A stretch of DNA of 64,000 nucleotides, taken from Haematococcus lacustris (Eukaryota > Chlorophyta > Chlorophyceae > Chlamydomonadales > Haematococcaceae). The position numbers were made by a program, and so were the translations under genes. The notes under the pieces are model-generated. The model did no database searches. It was not told where the DNA came from and worked only from the letters and a program-made list of their open reading frames with translations. Each line of letters begins with the position of its first letter. Position 1 is the first letter of the stretch. Shown in pieces: positions 49,678 through 60,927 of the stretch. The stretch lies in the NCBI GenBank assembly GCA_030144725.1, contig JASKMD010000031.1, positions 4,742,197 to 4,806,196 of the forward strand. The letters are read 5' to 3'.

Positions 49678-52600
49678 ATGGGGAATTCCCACAGCAACCC
49701 CCCTGGCAGGCCTGCAGCATACGCAGCCCCAGCTTATGCAGGAGAGGACTTCAGGCGCCAGGCACAACAACAAAACGAGCTGTGTGATGCAGCCTTCCAA
49801 AAGTCCAGGACCTGCTACGAAGCAGGCGACCATGAAGGTGGTACCATGGGCCAGCCCCCTCGTGCCTCACTAGGGCCTACATCAGAGTCGGGCCACTAGG
49901 GATCACTAGAGACCACTAGTCAACACTCAGGATGGTGTTAAGGGCTGTGTGCAGTTATGTTCCCATGCACATAGCACATGCCACGGGCGCCTACCACCTA
50001 CATTATTGCCTGACCCCTGTGACAGGGCTGTAGTCTAGAGTTAGCATGACAAACATGCGCTAAATGTAAGCTGATGACGGCTCAAAGCAAGGCACACACT
50101 ACTGTGCCTCAGCAGGCTGTTGCCGGACCTTTGGTGGCTTGTCTCGCAGCAGCTTGTAGCCCAGGCCAGGGAATTCCTTGCCCTTGGCTGGCGGAGCCCC
50201 CTGCTCTGGCCACCAGCACAGCTCCAGCGGGCGCCACCAGCTCTCCTCAATGCGCTGCATGTTCAGTGCCGCATTGCAGTCCCTGTCCACCCCCCTGCCT
50301 GGCTGTGTGGGCCTTGCCTTTGCCCTTGGGGGGCTTGGTGGACTCAGCTGCCTGCTCAGCCTTGGTGCGCTTGCTGCACTTGGCTGGCAGGGGAGTGCTG
50401 GGCCCTGGCTCTGAGGCTGCTGGCTGTGTCGCTGCCTGGCTGCTGCATGGGGCCTGTGGAGGCTTGTGTGGGGCCACTACCGGGCACCACATTAGGCCCC
50501 GCACTGGCTGGTCACGCTGCTGCTGGCTCCAGACTGGGTGCAGCAGGCGGTGGTGCACCTGCCCTGCTGGGTGCTTCCAGGGATGCAAGTTCACGGGTGC
50601 CATAGGCCAGCCTCAAGGGTGCAAGCCAGATGAAGTATGTCCAGGCAACACTATATGCCTACTCAACCAGACATTTGCCGAGTGACAAGCAGCTGCCAGC
50701 CTGACATGAGCACTGTTGTTTCTTCGCATGCACACTGCTTGCTCACTGGGATGAAAGCATGCCCCACCCCGCCCCGCCCCGCCCCGCCCTGCCCCTGGGC
50801 CAGAGCCTGTGTGTCTATAGTTTTTTCTTCGCATGCACACTGCTCACTCACTAGGATGAAAGCATGCAGACCAAGCAGTGCAGGCTGGCAGCTATGACCA
50901 TACTGTCATAATGTCATTACCACAAAGCCAGCCTATGCAAGAGGCTTGCATGGGCATTAGGCTTACTGCAGCGGCCCACTGACAGCTGTGACTACGACTG
51001 TGAATCTATGCATGGCATGGCTTTGTGCGCAGGGGCAAAGCACTACAGCCTGCAAGGCAAGGAGCACGCCCGACAGCGAAAGGTGTTGAACGACAAAGCA
51101 GGTAGGGGCATGGCTGGCTGCGACTGTGAGGCGTGGGAGGGATCAGGCGTTAGGGTTAGGGTGGGTCACCTCCGCATCACATGACCTCAAATCCCACTAG
51201 CGTCTTCATTGGCGTGGATCACTACAAATCAGTGTTGTCTGTGTGTCCTACCACAGGGCTACAATCTAGAGTTTGCATGCACCAAGACTATGTGCCACCA
51301 GGATCAGTCGTGTACCAGGGTGTCACACATCCCCTCCTCCTTCCACTCTTCATGCGTCATACCTGGCCACAGCAATGCCTGGCTGGCTGAACCCACGACA
51401 CAGCCCATATTAGCTCAGTGTGCAGTTGGCAGCAACCTCGCAACAGGAGCAATGTACAGTGTTCTGAAGTGTTGTGTGTGCTCTGGCTCAGCGGCCTGCA
51501 CGTTCGCAAGTAACAATGCCGGGCGGTCCGACACAGAGGTGGACCTCCATGGCCTCTCCGTGGCTGAGGTGAGAGCTGCCTCCTGCTGCTGCTGCTGCTG
51601 CTGAGGTGAGGTGAGGTGGCTGAGGTGAGTGCTGCTGCTGCTGCTGGAGTCAGGCTTGCACTGCTGCTGCTCAGCATGCAGCGGTGGTGGTAGGGTGGTG
51701 GTGACGGTCAGCCTGACCCAGCAGATTGAGTTTCATTGGCCAAGGTAGCGTCAGGTCGAGTGTGCAATGCGTAGCTGGTGGGTGAGGCAGTAACATGGCA
51801 AGCAAGGTATGGCATGGCAGGTGGGGCATGGAGTGAGTGTCGGGCAGGGCAGTGGTCCCAGGGCAGCTCAAGCGGAGGAAGTGCTGGCTGGTCAGCCACT
51901 GCAGGGCGCAATGCAGCACCGTCTTTTGTTTCTGGGTTGTACCAGCACCACAAGGTCTGGTGTGCTTAACTATGCCTGCACTGATGGAGTTAGAAGCTGC
52001 ATGTGCTGCAGCATTGCTGGCTGCGTCTTGCTAAACCGCACGACTGCAGATACTCTGTGGTGATGATGATGCCATTCAATGACGATGGTGATCATGGCGG
52101 TGATGATGATGATGATGATGTTGATGATGTAAGCAGCCCCATACCTCTACAGCAGCTGGGCAGTAAGGTTTGCTTTCCGGGACCACATCCAAGCGTGATG
52201 GGACATCGCTATGCTGAAGGCTCCTGATCCTGATCCTTGGGTTGGCGTTCTGCAGCTGCTCATAAGCAATGTCTGGGTACTCAGCTGTGAATGCCTAGAC
52301 CAGGAACATAGCCCCATTGCGCGCCCCGAGGCCTGCCATGCTTGCACCTGCACAACATCTGCCCTTGCTCTGTTCCCGTGCTGGGCTGGATGGGTCCAGG
52401 CTGTCAAATCGCCTGGGGATGAGTGGCAGCCCTGCCCTTGTCAGTCAGCAGAAAGGCCCAAAGCATTCTTCAGTCTTTGCAGCTGCTGTGAAGCCCACAT
52501 CAGTCATGTGCTCGTTATCTGACGGAAGGAGACGCGCTCGCCGACGGGATGCTTGGTTTTGCTGAGTTGAAACAGGGGCTCACACTGCTGTGGCTCAGGC

Positions 52601-53107
52601 AGCTGCTGCTGTGGTGCCTGGGGTGGGCGGTCTCGCAACCGCTTGTAGCCCGGCCTGTTGCCCAGCTTACATTAAAAAATCTCCGCCCTCACACTTGCCC
52701 TCAGGCATCCTAATCAGCCTTGGTACACATGGCCAGCTTGGAGCACCAGGCCCTGGCACTGGAGCTGCTGCCTGTCTTATTGACTGGCTGGCGTAGGTAC
52801 TCAATGAAGCTGGCATGGGAGCTCAATGGAGCACCATGTAAGGCCCCGGGCTGGCTGGTCACATTGCTCACTCCATGCTGCGCTAACCAGGTCCTATGGG
52901 CTGGCCGTAGTCCATGGTGCTCCAGCACAAGCGCCACAGGGTTTGACCCTCCATTGTCGAGTATGTCGTGCTTCAAACCACCTGGACCCTGCCTTGCAGG
53001 CACAAGCCAAGGTGGAGCAGGTCATCTCCAGCGCCCGCAGCCAAGCACAGGGCCGCCGCCAGCCTGAGCCCATCACCTTCATAGTGGGTCAAGGCCGCCA
53101 CTCTCAA
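49678..53107 (+). CDS. DUF1771-Smr domain protein (four exons visible, 3' end not found)
   Basis: Exons 49678-49837, 51033-51101, 51492-51568 and 53000-53107 join in consistent phase with GT-AG introns. The product starts MGNSHSNPPG, an N-myristoylation-type start. It continues FRRQAQQQNELCDAAFQKSR, YEAGDHEGAKHYSLQGKEHA and RQRKVLNDKAAACTFASNNA, which is the DUF1771 pattern. The Smr domain follows with TEVDLHGLSVAE (the DLHG motif) and then AQAKVEQVISSARS and PITFIVGQGRHSQ. Smr domains are often RNA/DNA nicking or binding modules. The usual last part of the domain (a GxGxHS-x-GG-x-K continuation) should lie in a fifth exon that was not found; a repeat insertion begins about 180 bases later. 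Intron 1 carries a Fanzor-family fragment and intron 3 repeat pieces. The gene could still be functional if a distal exon exists. Confidence 0.8.
49852..50690 (-). mobile_element. Fanzor C-terminal fragment, family A, copy 1 (in intron 1 of the Smr gene)
   Basis: On the minus strand the peptide MDRDCNAALNMQRIEESWWR leads to PLELCWWPEQGAP, KGKEFPGLGYKLL and a stop. DRDCNAALN (DRD at 50279-50287) matches the RuvC-III motif of TnpB/Fanzor proteins, where the first Asp is catalytic. Upstream pieces (PVRGLMWCPVVAPHKPPQAP) resemble the zinc-finger-adjacent region but lie in another frame. The outer edge reads CACTAGGGATCACTAGAGAC. No RuvC-I or RuvC-II part is present. Confidence 0.75.
50690..51032. 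other. Rest of Smr intron 1
   Basis: Contains a local direct repeat of TTCTTCGCATGCACACTGCT (near 50718 and 50825) separated by a (CCCCG)n tract. No coding segment was recognised. Confidence 0.6.
51569..52999. repeat. Smr intron 3 with CTG/GAT microsatellites and dispersed repeats
   Basis: GCTGCT and GAGGTGAGGTG simple repeats lie at 51575-51650, and GAT triplets at 52085-52125. 52310-52460 is an inverted copy of 1915-2070, and 52730-52770 is an inverted copy of 1211-1252. No further Smr exon was found here. Confidence 0.6.
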
Positions 53108-53285
53108 GTAAGTCACCCTGGCGGCAGCATGCAGAACAGAGTAGGGCCGAGGGGTTGAGCGCCTCTGGTGAGCTTGTTGTGATGTATTCTTGCCTGCTAT
53201 GACTAACAACGCCTGGCAACTGCAGCTACATCTAACAATTGCAGCTACACCTAACAACAGCGCCTGACAGTGCACCAATGTCAGA

Positions 53286-54010
53286 CAGCCCCCTCGTGCC
53301 TCACTAGGGCCTCCATCAGAGTTGGACCACTAGGGATCACTAGAGACCACTAGTCAACACTCAGGATGGTGTTAAGGGCTGTGTGCAGTTATGTTCCCAT
53401 GCACATGGCACATGGCACGGGCGCCTACCACCTACATTATTGCCTGACCCCTGTGACAGGGCTGTAGTCTAGAGTTGGCATGGCAAACATGCGCTAAATG
53501 TAAGCTGATGACGGCTCAAAGCAAGGCACACACTACTGTGCCTCAGCAGGCTGTTGCCGGACCTTTGGTGGCTTGTCTCGCAGCAGCTTGTAGCCCAGGC
53601 CAGGGAATTCCTTGCCCTTGGCTGGCGGAGCCCCCTGCTTTGGCCACCAGCACAGCTCCAGCGGGCGCCACCAGCTCTCCTTAATGCGCTGCATGTTCAG
53701 TGCCGCATTGCAGTCCCTGTCTACCCACCTGCCTGGCTGTGGGGCTGGCTTGGCTTTGGCAGCCTTGCCCTGGGCCTTGCCTTTGCACTTAGTGGGCTGG
53801 GTGGACTCAGCTGCCTGCTCAGCCTTGGTGCGCTTGTTGCGCTTGGCTGGCAGGGGAGTGTTGGGCTCTGGCTCTGAGGCTGCTGGCTGTGTCGCTGCCT
53901 GGCTGCTGCATGGGGCCTGCGGGGGCTTGCATGTGGCCACTACCAGGCACCACATCAGGCTCCGCACTGGCTGGTCACGCTGCTGGCTCCATGCTGGACG
54001 GAATGGATAG
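53286..54010 (-). mobile_element. Fanzor C-terminal fragment, family A, copy 2
   Basis: It is the same element as at 49.85-50.69 kb with the same outer edge, and it is better preserved. The minus-strand frame runs QRDQPVRSLMWCLVVATCKP, then a Lys-rich basic linker (KRNKRTKAEQAAE, KGKAQGKAAKAKPAPQPG), then RWVDRDCNAALNMQRIKESW (DRD at 53713-53721), WKP-type Trp residues and a stop. The frame stays open across about 150 residues of recognisable protein. It is truncated upstream at a different internal point from copy 1, so the two are separate insertions or have separate deletions. Confidence 0.8.
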
Positions 54011-54424
54011 AATAAGCTGTGCAACCTTAGACAGCCCCTCGCATCCTGATGCAAGTTGCAGCCTAACTTTGGCTGTGCATCTTGATGTGTACTGAGGTGC
54101 AACACGGCCAGACATATGAGCAAGCCAACCGTCCTCTTAATACACATGGTGGTTGGCGCGGAAGCTTTCACTAGGTCACCACTACGCCTACTGCCTGTCG
54201 CGCGTGTGTAGGGCGGCGAAGCGAAGCTGAAACCGGCAATCGCATCTCTGATTACACGGCATAACCTACGCTGCACAGTGGGGCATCCCAACTCTGGCTG
54301 CTTGTACGTCGAGTTCGTAACTGCGGAGGAGCGAGGCTGGTTCCATCGTTTGATGGACAAATGCGTCATCTCATGATGAATTATCTGTGGGGGGCGACGT
54401 ACTCATGGCTAAACAATATGTAGC
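54011..54424. other. No recognisable gene
   Basis: The Fanzor frame remains open on the minus strand to 54369, but the translated sequence beyond about 54,000 has no recognisable continuation and is probably foreign to the element. Confidence 0.4.
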
Positions 54425-54600
54425 ATGACCAAGTTGAGGTTGGGCAATCTTACTTTGGAGGTGGGGAAGGTTCGGATTTGGGAGGGTACTTTCACTGAAT
54501 ATTATTTCTACTGTTGCAGATGTGCATATGTGCATATGTGTAGGGTAGCCTTTGATTCAGCGGTCAGCACAAATATAAGACAACTCTTCGAGTTTTGGCT
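54425..54600 (+). pseudogene. LINE ORF2 tail fragment
   Basis: TKLRLGNLTLEVGKVRIWEG aligns with the start of the zinc-knuckle tail at 34.3 kb (TRFRLGNSGLGVEKARFEGV). The knuckle itself is degraded (YFYCCRCAYVHMCRVAF). Opposite orientation to that fragment. Confidence 0.6.
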
Positions 54601-55137
54601 GCAATGTTGGCTGCAAACTCCTACCTGCTCCAGCTGAGCCGCAGCTGCAGTTGGGAAGAGCTGTTTACGTGTGCTGTGGTGTACTGTGGTGAACTAGAGT
54701 CCGCGTTTAAAGCCATGCCGCGCGGGGTTAAAGCCATCGGCCTGCTTCCGGAGCAATCGGTCGCATGTGACGGTTTTACATGCCAAAACATCAGAGTTGG
54801 GAGGCCCTGACTTTCAGGTGTCCCCAACTAACAGAAAACATACCCCTGGTAATCAAAACGACGCCGCGTCCCAGCCACGTGGTCTCTAATTATGCTACGC
54901 ACATCCCCGGATAGAACACTCTAGCAAATTCATGCGTCAGTCAAATCCATGCGTGTATTGCTCATGCGGGCCTCGCCGCCACCGACCGACGTGGCCCAGT
55001 AGCGCCTGCAAACAGTCAGGGACAGTCGCCGCATTAAAAAGGTCATCACGGCATGCCAAACAGATGCAACTGAGCAGTACAAGGTGTGTAGGCCATTGCT
55101 CTGTTACCTTGCTGGGCAGGTTGGTCCGATCCCTCAC
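54601..55137. other. No recognisable gene
   Basis: Short frames only. A GCTGCAGTTGGG-type stretch and an isolated microRNA-like hairpin were looked for and not supported. Confidence 0.35.
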
Positions 55138-55700
55138 GCCCGAGGGGTGGGAGGGGCTGGGAGGTGGGAGGGGCTGGGAGGAGGTGGGAGGGGATGGGGG
55201 GTGGGAGGGGGTGGGAAGGCGGGGGAAGCGGTGGGAGGGGTGGGGAGGGGGTGGCGGGGCAGTGAGGGGGCTGGGAGGGGGTGTGAGGGGCTGGGAGGGG
55301 CAGGGAGGAGGTGAGAGTGGGTGGGGTGGAAGGGGGTGGCGGGGGTGGGAGGGCAGTGAGGGGGCCGGGAAGGGCTGGGAAAGGTTGGGAAGGGGTGGCG
55401 GGGCAGTGAGGGGCTGGGAGGGGGTGGGAGGGGCTGGGAGGCTTCTGCGGGGGCTGGGAGGTGGTGGGGCTGCAAGGGGGTGCGAGGGGGCAGGGTCCAG
55501 GCGGTCGGAGTAAGCTAGTCAATGCTGCAAGGCAGAGTCGGGTCACGCCAAAGTCATTTACGGCGGCCCTGATTGACGGATTGCCGTGCTTTCTTTATCA
55601 GCAGCTGTGTCTTTGAGTTACGAACAGAGTAACGAAACTTTACAAAGTCACAGTGGTCAGCTCACAGCATGCCGATTTGTGCAAGGAGGTCCCTTTTCCT
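55138..55700 (+). repeat. Dispersed repeat, third (partial) copy
   Basis: A G-rich GGGAGGGGCTGGGA tract (55138-55490) is followed by sequence diverged from 10310-10510 (shared GTCCAGGCGGTCGGAGTA and GGCAGAGTCGGGTCACGCC). It is clearly older than the two near-identical copies at 10 and 24.6 kb. Confidence 0.85.
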
Positions 55701-55727
55701 GTGTGCCTGTCAGTAGGGCACGCCCAT

Positions 55728-55870
55728 AGAATTCTAGGTGGCTCGGAAACCTAGAAATTTTTCTTGAGCCTAGAAACCTAGAAATAGAATTCTAGGTTGG
55801 CCGGCTGGAAACCTAGAAATTTTTCCTGAGCCTAGAAACCTAGAAATAGAATTCTAGGTTGGCCGGTCGC
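55728..55870. repeat. Palindromic CTAGAAATAGAATTCTAG repeats
   Basis: The two-fold unit AACCTAGAAATAGAATTCTA with GGTTGGCCGG recurs at 55728-55870 and once at 63551-63590. It includes the near-palindrome AGAATTCT and inverted CCTAGAAA pieces. Confidence 0.75.
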
Positions 55871-55879
55871 GCCTTACCT

Positions 55880-56988
55880 GTCAGGCGCTCCCAACATGGG
55901 GTTGGTAATATGCATGCAAGTACTCTCTCAATAGTGCATCGTTTTCAATAGCGTTTATCACATTGGTAGCCGCAAGTCAATGCGCGTCATCTGACCATCA
56001 GCGCTAGCCATTGGAGTCTTTGCTTGTGTACTGCTACATGTGCCCGCGAACAAATCACAGCGGCGAGACGAGTCTCCTTGGCACGGTGAGCCACACCGCA
56101 GTGACCCCATCTACCTAGCGTAGTGAGCTGGTTGTGCACAAATGGAATGTCCGGCCAACACCCAACGCGATTAGACGGGGTGAATGAAACATAATAGATG
56201 TGCTCACTTCCGCCGAATACACCATTTGTGTCGGCGCACACTGCGGTATCACCGGGTTACACCCCCCCCCTCCTCCACTATGTCCTTCACTGTGTTGCAC
56301 CCGTTGCACCCACAGGAAAATGGCTACATTTTGTTTGTTCTTGACCCCTTGGCGCATTTGTTGAAATAAACCGCACGTTAAACAGCCCAGGCCTCAATCA
56401 GTTTGACATCTTCCAAGTGACATCATGTACCCGTATACATCATATACCCGTAGTGCTGACCTAACTGAGTGGGGGTGGGACAGCAAAGGGTGGTGGTGAG
56501 GGTGGCGCAGTGGGGGTGGGGGTTGCCGCTGCCTCACACCCTGCCGCCCGCTGCCCTACACCCACAGGGTTTAGCCGCACAGGGCAGCAGCAGCATCGCC
56601 CGCGCAGTCCTCAATCCTTGTTGTTGTTGTTGCTGCCCCGCACCCACGGCCCATAATTCATGGTTGCTCATAGTCAGGCACCCACTGCCCCCCCACCCCC
56701 ACCCCAGCAGGTGAGCAGCACAGGGCAGCTGCGGCAGCGCACCCTCAACAGAGCAGCTGCCCCACACGCCCCCCCCCCCCCCCCCCTCTGCCCCACCCCC
56801 AGCCCCACCCCCATGCAGGTCAGCTGCAGCAGCAGCGCACAGTAGCATGGCAGCATCAGGCCACCCCAGGGCTTCATGCCCCTGGCAGCTGCCGCCTATC
56901 ACCCCCATGTTGCTGCCCACACACACGGCCCATGCACTGCCACCGGCTGCCCCCACTCAGGCAAATTAGTAACAGCATTTTTGAGATT
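55880..56988. other. Inverted dispersed-repeat piece, then nothing recognised
   Basis: 55880-55980 is an inverted, diverged copy of 10850-10945 (contains CCCAACATGGGGTTGGTAAT). The remainder, including C-rich runs near 56265 and 56769-56788, holds no recognisable gene. Confidence 0.6.
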
Positions 56989-57440
56989 CAGAGCCTCGGA
57001 CTTGGTACATAGTCAAATGAAGGCATTGTAAGATTGGGGGTTGAAACTAAAATTCGTGATTTTGCGCGGTTGGTGAGATACGGCTATGCTACAGTACTGT
57101 AGAGGTCTACAGTACTGTCGGGGTACCTCGCGAGTACACGAACAGAGCCTCGGACTTGGTACATAGTCTAAAGAAGGCATTGTAAGATCGGGGGTTGAAA
57201 CTAAAATTCGTGATTTTGCGCGGTTGGTGAGATACGGCCATGCTACAGTACTGTAGAGGTCTACAGTACTGTCGGGGTACCTCGCGAGTACACGAACAGA
57301 GCCTCGGATTTGGTACATAGTCTAAAGAAGGCATTGTAAGATCGGGGGTTGAAACTAAAATTCGTGATTTTGCGCGGTTGGTGAGATACGGCCATGCTAC
57401 AGTACTGTAGAGGTCTACAGTACTGTCGGGGTACCTCGCG
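56989..57440. repeat. 154-bp tandem repeat, three units
   Basis: Units start at CAGAGCCTCGGA (56989, 57143, 57297). Each contains TTCGTGATTTTGCGCGG and ends with two copies of the palindromic 18-mer and GGGGTACCTCGCGAG. This links a longer satellite to the 18-bp palindromic array that follows. Confidence 0.95.
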
Positions 57441-58325
57441 AGAGACCACTTACAGTACTGTAGACATCTACAGTACTGTAGACATCTACAGTACTGTAGA
57501 CATCTACAGTACTGTAGGTGCCTCGAGGTACCTCGAGAGACCACTTACAGTACTGTAGATGTCTACAGTACTGTAGACATCTACAGTACTGTAGACATCT
57601 ACAGTACTGTAGACATCTACAGTACTGTAGATATCTACAGTACTGTAGACATCTACAGTACTGTAGGTACCTCGAGGTACCTCGAGAGACCACTTACAGT
57701 ACTGTAGACATCTACAGTACTGTAGACATCTACAGTACTGTGGACATCTACAGTACTGTAGACATCTACAGTACTGTAGACATCTACAGTACTGTAGACA
57801 TCTACAGTACTGTAGGTACCTCGAGGTACCTCGAGAGACCACTTACAGTACTGTAGACATCTACAGTACTGTAGACATCTACAGTACTGTAGACATCTAC
57901 AGTACTGTAGGTGCCTCGAGGTACCTCGAGAGACCACTTACAGTACTGTAGACATCTACAGTACTGTAGACATCTACAGTACTGTAGACATCTACAGTAC
58001 TGTAGGTGCCTCGAGGTACCTCGAGAGACCACTTACAGTACTGTAGACATCTACAGTACTGTAGTCATCTACAGTACTGTAGACATCTACAGTACTGTAG
58101 ACATCTACAGTACTGTAGGTGCCTCGAGGTACCTCGAGAGACCACTTACAGTACTGTAGACATCTACAGTACTGTAGACATCTACAGTACTGTAGACATC
58201 TACAGTACTGTAGACATCTACAGTACTGTAGACATCTACAGTACTGTAGACATCTACAGTACTGTAAGTGGTCTCTCGAGGTACCTCGAGGCACCTACAG
58301 TACTGTAGATGTCTACAGTACTGTC
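57441..58325. repeat. 18-bp palindromic satellite, array 1, with higher-order blocks
   Basis: The monomer is CTACAGTACTGTAGACAT; its first 14 bases are a perfect palindrome. Runs of 3-8 monomers are punctuated by GGTGCCTCGAGGTACCTCGA and GAGACCACTTACAGTACTG, where CTCGAGGTACCTCGAG is itself a perfect 16-bp palindrome. At 58262 the punctuation appears inverted (AAGTGGTCTCTCGAGG), so the array as a whole also folds back. All frames read YSTVD or QYCRC-like polymers; no protein is implied. Confidence 0.98.
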
Positions 58326-58513
58326 GGGGGACCCTCGCACCTTGTAACATTTAAGAAACACACTACGGAATGCACTACGGCATAGCACAATGCCTTCAAG
58401 CACTTCGAAGATTTCGCGGCTTGCCTTGCACGGAATGACCACCTCACTTGCATTCAAGGCATCCGTGCAACACCCGTGCCTTAGTCGCATCATCGTGTAG
58501 CCGGTATTGTAGC
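58326..58513 (-). other. Short coding-like fragment
   Basis: The minus strand reads CKASREIFEVLEGIVLCRSA and NTGYTMMRLRHGCC in one open frame that continues into the next repeat. The composition resembles protein, but no family or splice context was recognised. Confidence 0.2.
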
Positions 58514-58880
58514 GATGGCATTGCACGAGGTTACCCATACTCGCAGCCACATCTAGCCCATACTCGCAGCCACATACTCGGCAATCAACCTCGCGGCCAC
58601 ACAGCTGGTCCACAGATGGCATCGCACGAGGTTACCCATACTCGCAGCCACATCTAGCCCATACTCGCAGCCACATACTCGCGGCCACACAACCTCGCGG
58701 CCACACAGCTGGTCCAGCAGCGCAGAAGCATACCTGCGAGGCAGCTCGGTGCGAGGATCTCACCTCGCAGCCAGCCTCGCAGCCATTTTCCTCGCAGCCA
58801 GCCTCGCAGCCAGTTTCGCAGCCAGCCTCGCAGCCAGCCTCGCAGCCATCATCGCAGCTAGCCTCGCGGCCAGTTTCCTC
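58514..58880. repeat. 101-bp duplication and 12-bp CCTCGCAGCCAG array
   Basis: A unit starting GATGGCATTGCACGAGG repeats at 58514 and 58615. Sub-repeats of ACTCGCAGCCACAT lie inside it. 58766-58880 is a CCTCGCAGCCAG 12-mer array with minor variants. Confidence 0.85.
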
Positions 58881-59074
58881 ACAACGATTCTCCGCAGTGA
58901 ATCGCAAGCATTGATGCACCAACGCAAGGCAGGTGCAACGTGTTGTGAGCAGCGAAGAGGCTAGAAGGACTATGGTAAGAGCTTAGGACCAAGGTAAGAG
59001 CTTAGAAGGAGCTAGCATTGCGCAGCATAGCCCTTAGTATCCAGCCTAACCGCTACCACACCTGGTTGCTGCAG

Positions 59075-60600
59075 GTCTTACAATCACGCCTAGTAACCCC
59101 CTGATTACCACCCCCTCCATATCCCCCTCACCACCACCACCACCACCACCATCACCACCACCACCACCATTTCATCACCTCCCACAACGTTCCCACTGTT
59201 GCCTCCCTTGTGTTGCAGCCCAGCCCAGCCCAGCCCAGCCCAGCCCAGCCCAGCCCAGCCCAGCCCAGCCCAGCCCAGCCCAGCCCAGCCCAGCCCAGCC
59301 CAGCCCAGCCCAGCCCAGCCCAGCCCAGCCCATCCCAGCCACATCCCAGCCCAGCCACATCCCAGCCCAGCCCAGCCCAGCCCAGCCCAGCCCTACTCTC
59401 CCACCCTGCATTTCCTACTGAGGTGAGAACAAAGGAAGGTGGGCCGTAATGGAGGGTTGCTACACCTGCCCCTCCATCTGCCAGCTCTACATCTCCCTAC
59501 TCTAATGGTGAGTGCATCAAGTACCCATGTCCAATGTTTGTTTCCGTTGACAAATCGTCACACCATTGCCGCAGGTCTTGTGCGCCTACACGTGAGACTA
59601 TCAATGCGCTCCCCACTTCTCTCGCCCTCCACATGGACCTCCCCTTCCCTTCCCTCCCCTTCCTCCCCTTCCTCCCACACACAAATACACCACACCCCAG
59701 CAAAAGGTGGGTGCAGGTATGTGGCACCCTGTACCCACCTTAACCGCTAGCATGCCCCTTGTCCCGCTGCAGGGTTGATCGTCACACCCTTCCCCATCCC
59801 CTTTTCCTCCCCTTTCCCACGCCCACCACCAACGCCCAGCTTGTCGTCCCTACACTTCCACCTCTACCCACCCCCCACTTCCCACCTCCCCGTCACCTCT
59901 CCCCTGACATCCCAGCAGCCAGGAGAAAGCCCACCCCACCCACCCTCTTCCCACCCCTCCCATCCCCCTCTCCCTCCCTCTCCCCTCCCATACGTGTCAA
60001 GCCTACCCTTCCCCTCTCCCACCCTTCGATTGACGTGGCATCGCAACCCCCACCTCACCCCACCTTCCCTTCCCTACACCCTACACTCCCCGCCGCAGTC
60101 CCACCCCACTGGCGCATGGGATATGTTGCCTGGTGTGAGCAGGTAGGAGGCCAGGAGGACCACAAAGGTAAGGCCACGGTGATAGCTAACACAGCGCCCA
60201 GCCTGGTCACACTACAGCACGTGTATGCCCCTTGGTTGCAGGTCTAGTGGGCACCTCCCTTCCACTTCCCTTTCCCCTACACAACCACCCCCTCCCAATT
60301 CATCCTCCCCCGCCCCCGCCCCCGCCCCCGCCCCCGCCCCCGCCCCCGCCCCTGCCCCCACCCCCACCCATGCCCCCACCCACCCCAACCCATGCCCCCA
60401 ACCCAACCCACCCCCGCCCAGCCCAACCCGGTTGAGCCTCCCGCCTCCCCACCTCCCGCCTCCCTGCCTCCCGCCTCCCCGTCCCCCGCCTCCCTGCCTC
60501 CCACCTCCCGCCTTCCACATCTACCCCCCCTCCCCGCCTTCACTCTTCCACTCCCCCCCCTTCCTAGCAGCAGTCATCAAGCAGCCAAAAGGTAGGTAGG
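59075..60600 (+). other. Candidate proline-rich multi-exon region with iterated splice sites
   Basis: Acceptor-like CTGCAG or TTGCAG sites at 59075, 59575, 59773 and 60242 are each followed by a similar start (GLTITP, GLVRLH, GLIVTP, GLVGTS in the same splice phase). A 69-base segment at 60099-60167 has an acceptor and a GTAAGG donor and codes PPHWRMGYVAWCEQVGGQED. Donor-like AAAGGT sites recur (59706, 60167, 60597). The intervening exons would be Pro/Ser/Thr-rich. It could be a gene built by exon duplication or simply a tandem repeat with C-rich drift. 59108-59170 is CCA-rich. Confidence 0.3.
59217..59395. repeat. (CAGCC)n pentanucleotide array
   Basis: About 23 perfect units of CAGCC, then interrupted units to 59395. 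Confidence 0.95.
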
Positions 60601-60624
60601 TGCTACAGTGCCCCTACTATATCT

Positions 60625-60694
60625 GCTGCTGCTGCGCCCCTGCTGCTGCTGCTGCTGCCCCCCTGCTGCTGCTGCTGCCCCCCTACTGCTGCTG

Positions 60695-60753
<59 letters not shown>

Positions 60754-60841
60754 CTCTGCTGCTGCTGCTGCCCCCCTGCTGCTGCTGCTGCCCCCCTGCC
60801 CCTGCTGCTGCTGCTGCCCCCCTGCTGCTGCTGCTGCCCCC

Positions 60842-60927
<86 letters not shown>

